DNA from: JBLZUR01 sp048565625
Lineage (GTDB): Bacteria; Pseudomonadota; Alphaproteobacteria; Sphingomonadales; Sphingomonadaceae
Assembly: GCF_048565625.1 (NCBI RefSeq)
Contig: NZ_JBLZUR010000002.1
Coordinates: forward strand, 1,116,001 to 1,180,000
Reading direction: 5' to 3'
DNA: 64,000 bases
Part shown: positions 1-7,633 of the stretch, one piece after another
Numbering within the stretch: the first letter of the stretch is position 1
How the letters are laid out: the number at the start of each line of letters is the position of its first letter
Translations under genes and position numbers: made by a program
The notes under the pieces: generated by a model
Seen by the model: only the letters and a program-made list of their open reading frames with translations
What the model was told of the DNA's origin: nothing
Databases searched by the model: none

Positions 1-1
1 C

Positions 2-148
2 GATGCCGCCCGGTCCGCGACGCAGCACCGGATGGATGAGCTGGCCCTTCCCCCCGATGCGATCGCCAAGGCCATCGCTTTCGCCATCGAACAACCTCCT
101 GAAGTCGATGTTGGAAGCATCGTCGTGCGCCCCACAGCTCAGGATTAA
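2..148 (+). CDS. SDR family oxidoreductase, C-terminal fragment (cut by window edge)
   Basis: Reading the frame that starts at base 2 gives 48 residues up to a TAA at 146-148, ending in VGSIVVRPTAQD. This tail is typical of NAD(P)-dependent short-chain dehydrogenases of the YdfG-like group. The rest of the gene lies before the window. The overlapping long frame that begins at base 3 is a read-through upstream of the next SDR gene and is not the coding frame here. About 65 bases separate this stop from the next start, so the two SDR genes could be co-transcribed. Confidence 0.6.
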   Translation, partial: DAARSATQHRMDELALPPDAIAKAIAFAIEQPPEVDVGSIVVRPTAQD

Positions 149-212
149 GCAGCGTGGGAGGGGTGGATCACTGACCATGGGCCAGTCCCTCAGAATTGAA
201 AGGAACGCTCCA

Positions 213-956
213 ATGCAAATCGATCTTACAGCGAAAGTCGCTCTAGTGACGGGAGCCAGTTCGGGGATCGGCTTTGCCATCGCCAAGCGCCTGATCGAAA
301 GCGGGGCGACTGTCGTCATCACCGGGCGCAAGCAGGATGCGATCGAAGAGGCAGCGGCCGCGCTTGGCGAGGATTGCATTCCGCTCGTCGCCGACGTGAC
401 GCAGGCAAGCGAGATGGATGGCGTTGTCCGACGGATCCAACAGACACTTGGCAAGCTAGACATCGTGGTCGCCAACGCCGGCGTGGGCGCAAACGCGCCG
501 CTCGGAGAGATCGACGACGAAAAGTTCGAAAAAGTTATCGGCACGAATCTGAAAGGTGCTCTCAACACGGTTCAATCGGCCCTGCCGATGCTCCGGCCGG
601 GAGCTTCCATCGTACTGATCGGATCGACCGGCTCATTCGAGGCACCCTCGACCATGAGCGTGTATGGGGCGACCAAAGCAGGCCTGCGCGCCTTCGCCAA
701 AACATGGATCAAGGACATCGAGGGCCGCGGCATCCGCATAAATGTCGTGAGCCCCGGAGCGATCGACACGCCGTCGTTGCGTGACGCTCTGGGAGGTAAC
801 GGGAACAGCGCCATCAATGCCCTGAACGAGCGCAGCCCCATCGGGCGGATAGGCACGCCTGAAGAGGTTGCCAATGTCGTCGCCTTCTTCGCGAGCGATG
901 CCGCCAGCTACATCAATGGGGAGGAACTTTATGTGGACGGCGGCCTAAAGGTATGA
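213..956 (+). CDS. SDR family NAD(P)-dependent oxidoreductase
   Basis: This is a 247-residue classical short-chain dehydrogenase, a cytosolic NAD(P)(H)-dependent alcohol/ketone oxidoreductase of unknown substrate. The nucleotide-binding motif TGASSGIG lies near residues 13-20. The catalytic YxxxK is YGATK, and the C-terminal YINGEELYVDGG is the usual SDR end. The ATG at 213 is chosen over the more upstream ATG at 3 because it follows AAAGGAACG and begins exactly where SDR homology begins. The 70 extra upstream residues belong to noncoding sequence and the preceding gene's tail. It sits beside a second SDR gene and a LysR regulator. Confidence 0.85.
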   Translation: MQIDLTAKVALVTGASSGIGFAIAKRLIESGATVVITGRKQDAIEEAAAALGEDCIPLVADVTQASEMDGVVRRIQQTLGKLDIVVANAGVGANAPLGEIDDEKFEKVIGTNLKGALNTVQSALPMLRPGASIVLIGSTGSFEAPSTMSVYGATKAGLRAFAKTWIKDIEGRGIRINVVSPGAIDTPSLRDALGGNGNSAINALNERSPIGRIGTPEEVANVVAFFASDAASYINGEELYVDGGLKV

Positions 957-965
957 CCGATCCTT

Positions 966-983
966 CGTCCCGTTGACGGAACG
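966..983. promoter_or_regulatory. Putative LysR operator, site 1
   Basis: This is an imperfect inverted repeat, CGTCCC-N6-GGAACG, about 105 bases before the SDR gene at 1088. The same motif recurs in perfect form before the hydrolase at 3014. The LysR gene at 2006 lies between the two targets. Assigning it to that regulator is inference. Confidence 0.45.
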
Positions 984-1087
984 ACACATCCCAACTCCGT
1001 GTCTTATTAGCCTAGAACGGAACAGCTATCTCCGATGACAGAGAGACGGAAACGCTTTTCCGGCTCCAGCCATCAAGGAGAAGCACC

Positions 1088-1846
1088 ATGAAGAACAGCG
1101 GCAACACCATCATCCTCACTGGCGGCGGCTCGGGCATCGGACGCCTGCTGGCGCAGCGTCTGCACGATGCCGGCAACACGGTCATCATCGCGAGCCGCAA
1201 CATAGCTGCACTCGCCAACACGGCCGAAGGCTACGGCAACATCCACGCGCTGGAACTCGATCAGACCGATCCGGCGAGCATCGAGGCTTTCACGAAGCGA
1301 ATCGCCGACAACTTCCCGCAGGCGAACGTCCTCATCAACAATGCCGGCATCATGCGCATGGAAGGCTCGCTCGCTTCCAAGCGCGACCTTGCCGACGCTG
1401 AGGAATCGGTCACCAACAACCTCCTTGGCCCGATCCGCCTCACCAATGCACTGATCGACCAGCTGGTCGCGCAGAGCGACGCAGCGCTGATCAACGTGAC
1501 CTCGGGGCTCGCCTTCGTTCCGCTGGTGCTCGCGCCGACCTATTCGGCGATAAAGGCGGCCATCCACAACTACACCGTATCGCTGCGTGCGGTGCTCAAG
1601 GACCAGGTCGAGGTGATCGAGGTCGCCCCGCCGGCGCTGCGCACCACGCTGACGCCGGGCCAGGAGAACAACGAGCGCTTCATGCCGCCCGAGGTCTTCG
1701 TCGATCAGGTGATAGACCTGCTGCAGCGCGATCCCACCCCGGCGGAGGTGCTGGTCGAGGAAGTCGACTTCATGCGCCGCGCCGAGAAGGAGGACCGCTT
1801 CGAGGAGACGGTTGCCGCAATCAACCCCTTCCTCGCCAAGTCATGA
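1088..1846 (+). CDS. SDR family oxidoreductase (DltE-like)
   Basis: This 252-residue short-chain dehydrogenase has the cofactor motif TGGGSGIGR at the N-terminus, NNAGI in the middle and the active-site YSAIK. The N-terminal region and the NVTSGLAFVPL strand resemble DltE/YvaG-type SDRs often paired with LysR or AraC regulators. Its substrate cannot be told from sequence. An AGGAG at 1075-1079 precedes the ATG. An inverted repeat at 966-983 in the upstream region is shared with the hydrolase at 3014, so it is probably controlled by the LysR gene that follows. A hairpin follows its stop. Confidence 0.85.
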   Translation: MKNSGNTIILTGGGSGIGRLLAQRLHDAGNTVIIASRNIAALANTAEGYGNIHALELDQTDPASIEAFTKRIADNFPQANVLINNAGIMRMEGSLASKRDLADAEESVTNNLLGPIRLTNALIDQLVAQSDAALINVTSGLAFVPLVLAPTYSAIKAAIHNYTVSLRAVLKDQVEVIEVAPPALRTTLTPGQENNERFMPPEVFVDQVIDLLQRDPTPAEVLVEEVDFMRRAEKEDRFEETVAAINPFLAKS

Positions 1847-1877
1847 CGCGTCGTCTTACGACACCCCTTCACGAAAA

Positions 1878-1901
1878 CCGGGCAGCGCCACCGCTGCCCG
1901 G
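1878..1901 (+). terminator. Perfect hairpin after SDR gene
   Basis: A 10-bp perfect stem CCGGGCAGCG/CGCTGCCCGG encloses a 4-base loop, 32 bases after the SDR stop and about 105 bases before the LysR start. It lacks a clear T-run, so it may be a weak terminator or an mRNA-stabilising structure. Confidence 0.5.
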
Positions 1902-2005
1902 CGACACATGCGTAACAGCGATACGTTGCCGTAAATTACACGTTGATTGTTTCGCGGCCGGGGCGGAAGGTGCCGATTATCACCCAATCGTTCTGTAGGT
2001 GGAAC

Positions 2006-2899
2006 ATGGATCTCGTCGCGCTTGCCGATTTCAACCTCGTCGCTCGCCATGGCGGCTTCAGCAAAGCGGCGCGGGAGGCCAATCGTCCCAAGGCGACCTT
2101 GTCGCGGCGTGTCGCGGAATTCGAGGCAGCTCTGGGGCTGCGCCTCTTTGAGCGCGGCGGCCGCGATCTAAAGCTCACCGAGGAGGGCCGCGCGCTATAT
2201 GAGCGCAGCGCGAAGCTGCTGACCGATCTCGACGAGACGGTGACAGCCATCGCCTCGGGCGGCGAGACACCGCGCGGACACATGAAGATCAGCGCGCCGC
2301 TGCTGTTCTGCCAGATCGCGATGGGCGAGGTCGCCGCGCGCTTCGCCGCTGCCTATCCCGAAGTGCAGCTCGAGGTCATCACGGAGGACCGGGCGGTGAA
2401 CATGGTCGAAGAGGGCGTCGATCTGGTGATCCGGATCAATCCTAGTGCCGACGCCAACCTCGTCGGCCGGGTGTTCCTGCGTGATTACCAGGTCGTCGTC
2501 GCACCCCCCGGTCTCAAGCGGCCGTCGGCGCGCAAGGCCGTGCCCGCGATCGTTCGCAGCACCGACTGGAAACAGACGAGTTGGCGGCTGCGTCATGGTG
2601 GCGACGGAATCGAGAAGGTCGATATCGAGCCAATCCTGTCGCTCTCCTCGCTCGTCATGGTGCGCGACGCCCTGCGCGATGCCAACGCCGCGGCGGCGCT
2701 GCCCTATTCGCTCGTCCATAACGAGGTTGAGCGCGGGGACCTGGTGCTGTGGGGCGAACTCGATGCACCGCGAACCGAACTCTGGGCGCTCTATCCCTCC
2801 CGGCGCCTGCTGAGCTCACGCGTGTCCGCCTTCCTCGATCATCTCAAGGCCATTTTCCCGACGGGATCAGCCGACGAGCTGGCGGCCTTCGTTCGCTGA
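2006..2899 (+). CDS. LysR family transcriptional regulator
   Basis: This 297-residue LysR-type regulator has an N-terminal winged helix-turn-helix at about residues 1-60 (FSKAAREANRPKATLSRRV, then LGLRLFERG) and a C-terminal periplasmic-binding-like effector domain. The ATG at 2006 follows AGGTGG and starts the HTH directly. A start at 1943 would add 21 unrelated residues. It is flanked by an SDR gene and a HSL-type hydrolase, both with the CGTCCC-N6-GGGACG type palindrome upstream, so it is a good candidate for their regulator. The effector is unknown. Confidence 0.88.
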   Translation: MDLVALADFNLVARHGGFSKAAREANRPKATLSRRVAEFEAALGLRLFERGGRDLKLTEEGRALYERSAKLLTDLDETVTAIASGGETPRGHMKISAPLLFCQIAMGEVAARFAAAYPEVQLEVITEDRAVNMVEEGVDLVIRINPSADANLVGRVFLRDYQVVVAPPGLKRPSARKAVPAIVRSTDWKQTSWRLRHGGDGIEKVDIEPILSLSSLVMVRDALRDANAAAALPYSLVHNEVERGDLVLWGELDAPRTELWALYPSRRLLSSRVSAFLDHLKAIFPTGSADELAAFVR

Positions 2900-2916
2900 G
2901 ATGCTCGCGTGCGTTT

Positions 2917-2934
2917 CGTCCCGCTGATGGGACG
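2917..2934. promoter_or_regulatory. Putative LysR operator, site 2
   Basis: This is a perfect inverted repeat, CGTCCC-N6-GGGACG, 80 bases before the hydrolase start. It aligns with the site at 966-983, including the flanking TTCG before it and TGA within the spacer. Its placement just upstream of a gene next to a LysR gene suggests an operator. Confidence 0.5.
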
Positions 2935-3013
2935 GCGCGTCCAGATTGATGCTCTGCCGAGCGGTGTGGCGGGACGCTAGATTGCTGACCGTCACCAATC
3001 GAAGGAATCGACC

Positions 3014-3919
3014 ATGAGCATCATTCATCACGACGAGGCGTTCCGCGACCGTGCCGCCATGCTGGCGATGCGCGCCATGATCGCCGTCTCGGGCAGCTTC
3101 TCGATCGAGCCGGGCGCCCGCGATGCCTATGACCAATTGATCGCCCGCACCAAGATCGTCGACGGCGTCGAGACCTCACAAGGCGAGGTCGCCGGCGTCA
3201 GCGGGTGGTGGGTCATTCCCGCCGGCACGCGCGCCGAGAACGGCGCCATCCTCTACGTCCACGGCGGCGGCTATGTTCTCGGCAGCGCCGAGGCCTATCG
3301 CGGGCTGGCGAGTCAGATCGCCTCACGCGCTGGTCGCCCGGTCTTCGTCATCGACTATGCGCTCGCGCCTGAGAATCCTTTTCCCTCCGCCTATGACGAT
3401 GTGAGCAAGGCCTATGCCGAGCTTGCCCGCACCACCGGTGGCAAGGTTGCACTGATGGGCGATTCCGCGGGTGGCGGCGCGGTTTTCTCGGTGGCAATGA
3501 ACCGCGACGAAGCGACGCCCGCTCCGGTCGCCATCATCGCCTATTCGCCGTGGACCGATCCCGCACTCAAGGGCGCGAGCGTTCAGACCCGTGCCGACGT
3601 CGATCCGATCCTCAACGAACGATCGCTCTCCGATGGCGCGCGGCAGTATCTTGCCGGTGCGGACCCGAGCGACCCGCGCGTCAACGCACTGAAGGGCGAT
3701 TTCTCCAATCTGCCGCCGGTGCGCATCGACGTCGGCGACGACGAGATCCTGCTCGACGACTCGCTGCGTCTCGAGGCGCTGGCGGGCGAAGCGGGGCGTC
3801 AGGTGGAAACGCATGTCTGGAAAGGCATGGTCCATGTCTTCCCGACCAACGTCGCGATGCTGAAGGCGGCGGCCCAAGCGCTCGACGGCACCGCGGAGTT
3901 CCTCAATCGGTACTTCTGA
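3014..3919 (+). CDS. Alpha/beta hydrolase, hormone-sensitive-lipase family
   Basis: This 301-residue alpha/beta hydrolase belongs to the HSL (fold-3) family, probably a carboxylesterase. The oxyanion-hole motif HGGGYVLG is at residues 83-90 and the nucleophile elbow GDSAGGG puts Ser at 151. The remaining triad residues are likely Asp243 (in GDDE) and His274 (in GMVHVF). No signal peptide is seen, so it is likely cytosolic. GAAGGAA precedes the ATG. A perfect palindrome lies upstream at 2917-2934. The physiological ester is unknown. Confidence 0.88.
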   Translation: MSIIHHDEAFRDRAAMLAMRAMIAVSGSFSIEPGARDAYDQLIARTKIVDGVETSQGEVAGVSGWWVIPAGTRAENGAILYVHGGGYVLGSAEAYRGLASQIASRAGRPVFVIDYALAPENPFPSAYDDVSKAYAELARTTGGKVALMGDSAGGGAVFSVAMNRDEATPAPVAIIAYSPWTDPALKGASVQTRADVDPILNERSLSDGARQYLAGADPSDPRVNALKGDFSNLPPVRIDVGDDEILLDDSLRLEALAGEAGRQVETHVWKGMVHVFPTNVAMLKAAAQALDGTAEFLNRYF

Positions 3920-3985
3920 ACCAAGCCTGCAAGTTCCCGCACCTTGCCGTCGACATCGACGATCCCTGGTGCGGGACTTGTGGCC

Positions 3986-4678
3986 TTATCCGCTCGACGG
4001 CGGACAGACTTCCCGCAGCCCTTGTGCCACCGCCAGGAGGGGTGCGGGAAATTCTGCCGGCGCCGCGCTGGGCCGCTCGCTGAAGGCGGCGTACCAATCT
4101 ATCAGCGAAGGGCAGACTTCAGGAACGGGAACGCCGTACAGCCTCTCGGCGAATTGCAACGTGGCCATCGCGATGCAATCGGCGATGGTGGGCTGATCGC
4201 CAGCAAGGAATCGTCCTTCCGTCTCGCCAGCCAGTGTGTCGAGCAGGCGCAAGCGGCGATGATACGCATCGGCCGCGAACGTCGCGGCTTCGATGCTTTG
4301 CGGTTCGCGCCCCGCGAACGCAGGGCTGCCCTTGTGACACCAGATACCAAATTGCAGCGCGGCTTCATCGATCACCGCGATCAACTCACGCGTCCGTGCC
4401 CGCATGGCCGGCGTTTGGCCGAGCATGTCAGGCGACGGAAAGCGCTCTTCCAAATATTCGAGGATCGCGATCGAGGAGCGGATCAGCGTGCCGCCCTCGG
4501 TTCTTAGGATCGGCACCGTGGCGAGCGGGCTCAATCGTTCCAGATCGGGCGGGGGCCATCCGGCCATGAGATCGAACGCCACCCGGTCAATGCCGGTGAT
4601 CCCTTTTTCTGCCAAATAGATGCCGACGCGCCTGGGGTAGAGTTCCCAAGCGAGTTCATAGAGCTCCATGCTCATCAT
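3986..4678 (-). CDS. Glutathione S-transferase family protein
   Basis: This 230-residue protein has a GST layout. An N-terminal thioredoxin-fold domain contains the cis-Pro region ATVPIL followed by the SSIAILEYLEERFP motif that binds the glutathione gamma-glutamyl moiety. A helical C-terminal domain contains the N-capping segment QPTIADC. It probably conjugates or reduces electrophiles. The start overlaps the stop of the upstream reductase gene by 4 bases (ATGA), so it is translationally coupled in an rrf2 - reductase - gst operon. Two further in-frame Met codons lie within the first four codons, so the exact start is uncertain. Confidence 0.85.
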   Translation of the reverse strand: MMSMELYELAWELYPRRVGIYLAEKGITGIDRVAFDLMAGWPPPDLERLSPLATVPILRTEGGTLIRSSIAILEYLEERFPSPDMLGQTPAMRARTRELIAVIDEAALQFGIWCHKGSPAFAGREPQSIEAATFAADAYHRRLRLLDTLAGETEGRFLAGDQPTIADCIAMATLQFAERLYGVPVPEVCPSLIDWYAAFSERPSAAPAEFPAPLLAVAQGLREVCPPSSG

Positions 4679-5592
4679 GATTGTCCCGTAACAGGCGGCT
4701 CGAACACCAGCGATTGGTGCAGCGAGATTCCGGCGGTGACGCCATCGGCGGCCGCCCAGCTGGCATTGTGCGGCGCGCGGGCGATGTCACCTGCCGCATA
4801 GACGCCGGCGATGCTGGTCAGCTTGGCCGCATCGGTGCGGATGATGGGGCCGAACGGCCCTTCGTCGAGCGCGCAGCCGAGCCGCTCGGCAATCGGACTG
4901 TTCAATCGCGAGCGCGGGGCGAGGAACAGTGCGTCGATTTCCGCCACTCGGCCGTCATCCAGCAGCAGCGAGGCCAGCGTGCCGTCTTCGCCCTGCAGCG
5001 AGCGGATCGGCGCGGGTTCGATCGTCACGCCGCGCCGGTCGAGCAGCGTCCGCGCGTCCCCCTCGGGCATGGCGTTGCCGTCGAGGTAGAGCGTGGTCGC
5101 ACCCCAATCGGCGATGAGCGCCGCCTGATGCGCCGACAGGGCCGCGGTCCACAAGACCCCCAGCGTGCCGTCGCCATGTTCGTAGCCGTGGCAATACGGG
5201 CAATGCAGCACGGTCTCGCCCCACCGCTCGGCAAGGCCGGGAATCTCGGGAAGCACGTCGGAGATTCCGAAGGCCAGCACCAGCTTTCTGCCCGCAACTC
5301 TGCCCCCTCCGGCGAGAGCCACCTCGAAGCCTCCGTCCGCACCACCGACATCGGTCGCGGCGTCCGCGATCGTCCGCACGCCGGGATAGGCCTCCACCTG
5401 TGCCTTGGCTCCGCCGATCATCGCCGCCGGAGCGGCGCCATCCTGGCCGAAGAAGCCGTGAGAGGCGCTGGCGAAGCGGTTGCGCGGCGAGGCGGTATCG
5501 ATGACGCAGACCGACCGGCGCGCTCGCGCGATGTGGATCGCGGCGGACAAGCCGGCATAGCTCCCGCCGATGACGACGGCGTCATACTTCAT
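4675..5592 (-). CDS. NAD(P)/FAD-dependent oxidoreductase, thioredoxin-reductase-like
   Basis: This 305-residue flavoprotein of the thioredoxin-reductase superfamily starts with the FAD Rossmann motif GGSYAGLS. The redox-active disulfide is HCPYCHGYE, with Cys at 131 and 134. The GVYAAGDI segment near the end binds FAD. Single-gene reductases of this kind (TrxR-like, without the ATC active-site form) pair with Rrf2 regulators in many proteobacteria. The ATG at 5592 is preceded by AGGAG at 5599-5603. A longer start at 5622 would read into the regulator gene. It overlaps the end of the Rrf2 gene by 11 bases and the GST gene by 4. Confidence 0.85.
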   Translation of the reverse strand: MKYDAVVIGGSYAGLSAAIHIARARRSVCVIDTASPRNRFASASHGFFGQDGAAPAAMIGGAKAQVEAYPGVRTIADAATDVGGADGGFEVALAGGGRVAGRKLVLAFGISDVLPEIPGLAERWGETVLHCPYCHGYEHGDGTLGVLWTAALSAHQAALIADWGATTLYLDGNAMPEGDARTLLDRRGVTIEPAPIRSLQGEDGTLASLLLDDGRVAEIDALFLAPRSRLNSPIAERLGCALDEGPFGPIIRTDAAKLTSIAGVYAAGDIARAPHNASWAAADGVTAGISLHQSLVFEPPVTGQS

Positions 5593-6046
5593 GGTATGTC
5601 TCCTGATCGGCAGTTTTTCCACGCGCGATCATGCGGCCGTGAAAATCGGCGCTGAGGTCGGCGAGCGTCACGGCGGCGAACCGATCGAGCAGCAGGGTCC
5701 GCGCTTCTTCGAAGGCGCCACCCAGCGCCGCATTGACCGCTTCCTCCACCAGGCATCCGGGCGCATCGGTCCGGTTGCCCATGGCGAACAGCTCGGGGCT
5801 GTCCAACGCGGCATAGAGGTCGCGCAGTGTGATCTTCGAAAGCGCGCGCTCGATCGTCCAGCCTCCACCATGACCCTTCTCCGATCGGACCAGCCCGGCT
5901 TCGCGCAGCCCCGACATCGTCCGCCGCATCGCGGCGGGATTGCTGCCCATGATGGTCGCCATCGTCTCGGACGTGACCGGTTCGTCCCGCTCGGCCATAT
6001 GCAGCAGCACATGCAGCACACCCGACAATCTGCTATCTCGTCTCAT
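5582..6046 (-). CDS. Rrf2 family transcriptional regulator
   Basis: This 154-residue Rrf2-type regulator has a winged helix at about residues 10-60 (PVTSETMATIMGSNPAAMRRT) and the family's glycine-rich wing, GHGGGWTIERAL. Only one cysteine (in PGCLVEEA) lies where [Fe-S] Rrf2 proteins carry three, so it is unlikely to hold a cluster of the IscR/NsrR type and is closer to YwnA-like members. It is the first gene of the operon with the thioredoxin-reductase-like flavoprotein and GST, so it likely autoregulates that redox operon. It is divergent from the SDR gene at 6139. Confidence 0.85.
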   Translation of the reverse strand: MRRDSRLSGVLHVLLHMAERDEPVTSETMATIMGSNPAAMRRTMSGLREAGLVRSEKGHGGGWTIERALSKITLRDLYAALDSPELFAMGNRTDAPGCLVEEAVNAALGGAFEEARTLLLDRFAAVTLADLSADFHGRMIARGKTADQETYHEV

Positions 6047-6138
6047 GAGACTTTAAATGTTACGTGATTCTCGTTAGGTCAAGGGTCTTCAATAATTGCA
6101 TCTTGATAAGAGCTCGCATCGAGAAGGGAGAGCGCCTC

Positions 6139-6849
6139 ATGGCGACTGATGACAGACCTGTAGCCGTGGTAGTCGGAGCCGGTCCGGGGAACGGCGCGGC
6201 GCTTGCCGAGCGGTTCAGCAAAGGCGGTTACCAGGTCGCGCTGCTGGCGCGCGGTGCTGAGAAGCTCGAGACGATGGCGTCGCAAATTGCGCACGCGCAG
6301 GCCGTCGCCTGCGATGTGACCGATGCCGCATCAATCGAGGACGCCTTTTCGCAAATTCGCGAGACGATGGGGCCGGTGGAGGCGCTGCTTTACAATGCCG
6401 GCTCTGGTGTCTTCACGACCGTCCAGGAGCTCTCGCCGGATGATTTCGAGGCGTCTTGGCGGATCAACGCGATGGGGTTGCTACTGTGCGCGCAGCAGGT
6501 CATCCCGGCGATGACTGATAAGGGTTCGGGCTCGATCATCGTCACCGGTGCTACCGCGTCCCTACGCGGATCCCCGAAGACGGCCGCCTTCGCACCAGCC
6601 AAGGCGGCACAGCGCGCGCTTGCGCAATCCATGGCGAAGTCGCTCTGGCCGCTGGGCATCCACGTCGGCCTGCTGATCGTCGACGGCGTTATCGATCAGC
6701 CCACCGTCCGCGCGATGATGCGGGACAAGCCCGACGACTTCTTCGTCTCGCCCGATGGTTTGGCTGAGACCGCCTGGTCGCTGCATAGGCAGGATCGGCA
6801 GGCGTGGAGCTTCGAGGTCGAAGTCCGGCCCTATCGCGAGAACTGGTAG
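6139..6849 (+). CDS. SDR family protein lacking the catalytic tyrosine
   Basis: This 236-residue short-chain dehydrogenase-like protein has the cofactor motif GAGPGNG at the N-terminus. Where the YxxxK catalytic pair is expected the sequence reads FAPAK, so the tyrosine is replaced by phenylalanine while the lysine is kept. This F-x-x-x-K form recurs in a subgroup of SDRs whose reaction is not established. The ATG at 6139 follows GAAGGGAGAG, and the upstream in-frame ATG at 6064 lacks support. It is divergent from the Rrf2 gene across a 92-base intergenic region. Confidence 0.8.
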   Translation: MATDDRPVAVVVGAGPGNGAALAERFSKGGYQVALLARGAEKLETMASQIAHAQAVACDVTDAASIEDAFSQIRETMGPVEALLYNAGSGVFTTVQELSPDDFEASWRINAMGLLLCAQQVIPAMTDKGSGSIIVTGATASLRGSPKTAAFAPAKAAQRALAQSMAKSLWPLGIHVGLLIVDGVIDQPTVRAMMRDKPDDFFVSPDGLAETAWSLHRQDRQAWSFEVEVRPYRENW

Positions 6850-6917
6850 GATAGGTCTCCCTCGGCACGATGACGGGAAGAGCGACCCGATCGCTCCTCC
6901 CTCGCCCGGTTCCGGGT

Positions 6918-7511
6918 TCAGTCGACGGGGCGCATCAGGTAAGGCGTCGGCAGAATCTGGGCGATCTGCTGGCCTTCGGGGGTCGACCAATCCTGCGTCA
7001 GCTCGGCGATGATCGTGTTCGTCACCGTCATCTCGACGCCGGCACGATCGAGCCGATGCCGCGAGATGTCCTCGTTGATCCGATAGGGCGAACTCGACGC
7101 GTCCATCACCGCCTGCACCTCGTATCCCGCCTCGTGTGCGCTGATCGCGGGCAGGACCAGGCAGATATCGGTGGTGATCGCACCGATGATCAGCTGCCTG
7201 CGCCCGGTCTCCTCGACCGCAGCGCGGAAGGCGGGATCCTGCCAGGCATCGATCACGCCGCTGCGCAGGACGCGGCCTTCGTATGCCTCCGGGACGACGC
7301 GCGAGAACCAGTCGTGCGTGGGGCCCTGCACGCGGTCCTCTTGGCTGGCGGTCAGCACGACCGGGATGCCCAGCACCTTGGCGGCCTTGGCAAGCACGAT
7401 CGCGTTGCGCAGCGCTTCATAGGCGGGCGTGGTGTTGGCAAGCTGAAGCGTGCCGACCTGATAGTCGACAAGCAGCAGCGCGGCGTCGGCGGATTTGAAG
7501 TGATATGTCAT
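6918..7511 (-). CDS. Isochorismatase-family hydrolase (YcaC-like)
   Basis: This 197-residue protein of the isochorismatase-like cysteine hydrolase superfamily has the catalytic Asp16 in LLLVDYQ and the nucleophile Cys117 in AITTDICL, preceded by the cis-peptide region. Length and motifs fit the YcaC group, whose in vivo substrate is not firmly known. It lies 122 bases downstream of the old-yellow-enzyme gene on the same strand and may be co-transcribed with it. GGAGAGCAG precedes the ATG. Confidence 0.85.
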   Translation of the reverse strand: MTYHFKSADAALLLVDYQVGTLQLANTTPAYEALRNAIVLAKAAKVLGIPVVLTASQEDRVQGPTHDWFSRVVPEAYEGRVLRSGVIDAWQDPAFRAAVEETGRRQLIIGAITTDICLVLPAISAHEAGYEVQAVMDASSSPYRINEDISRHRLDRAGVEMTVTNTIIAELTQDWSTPEGQQIAQILPTPYLMRPVD

Positions 7512-7633
7512 CGCTGCTCTCCAATTTCAGGCGGAGAAATCGTCTGCCGTCCGCAGATGGATCGGCACGGGGCAATCCGCCTCACGAGGTGCCCGGAGGC
7601 GGGGCCAGGCCGAGCCCGGCTCCGCCGCGAAAA

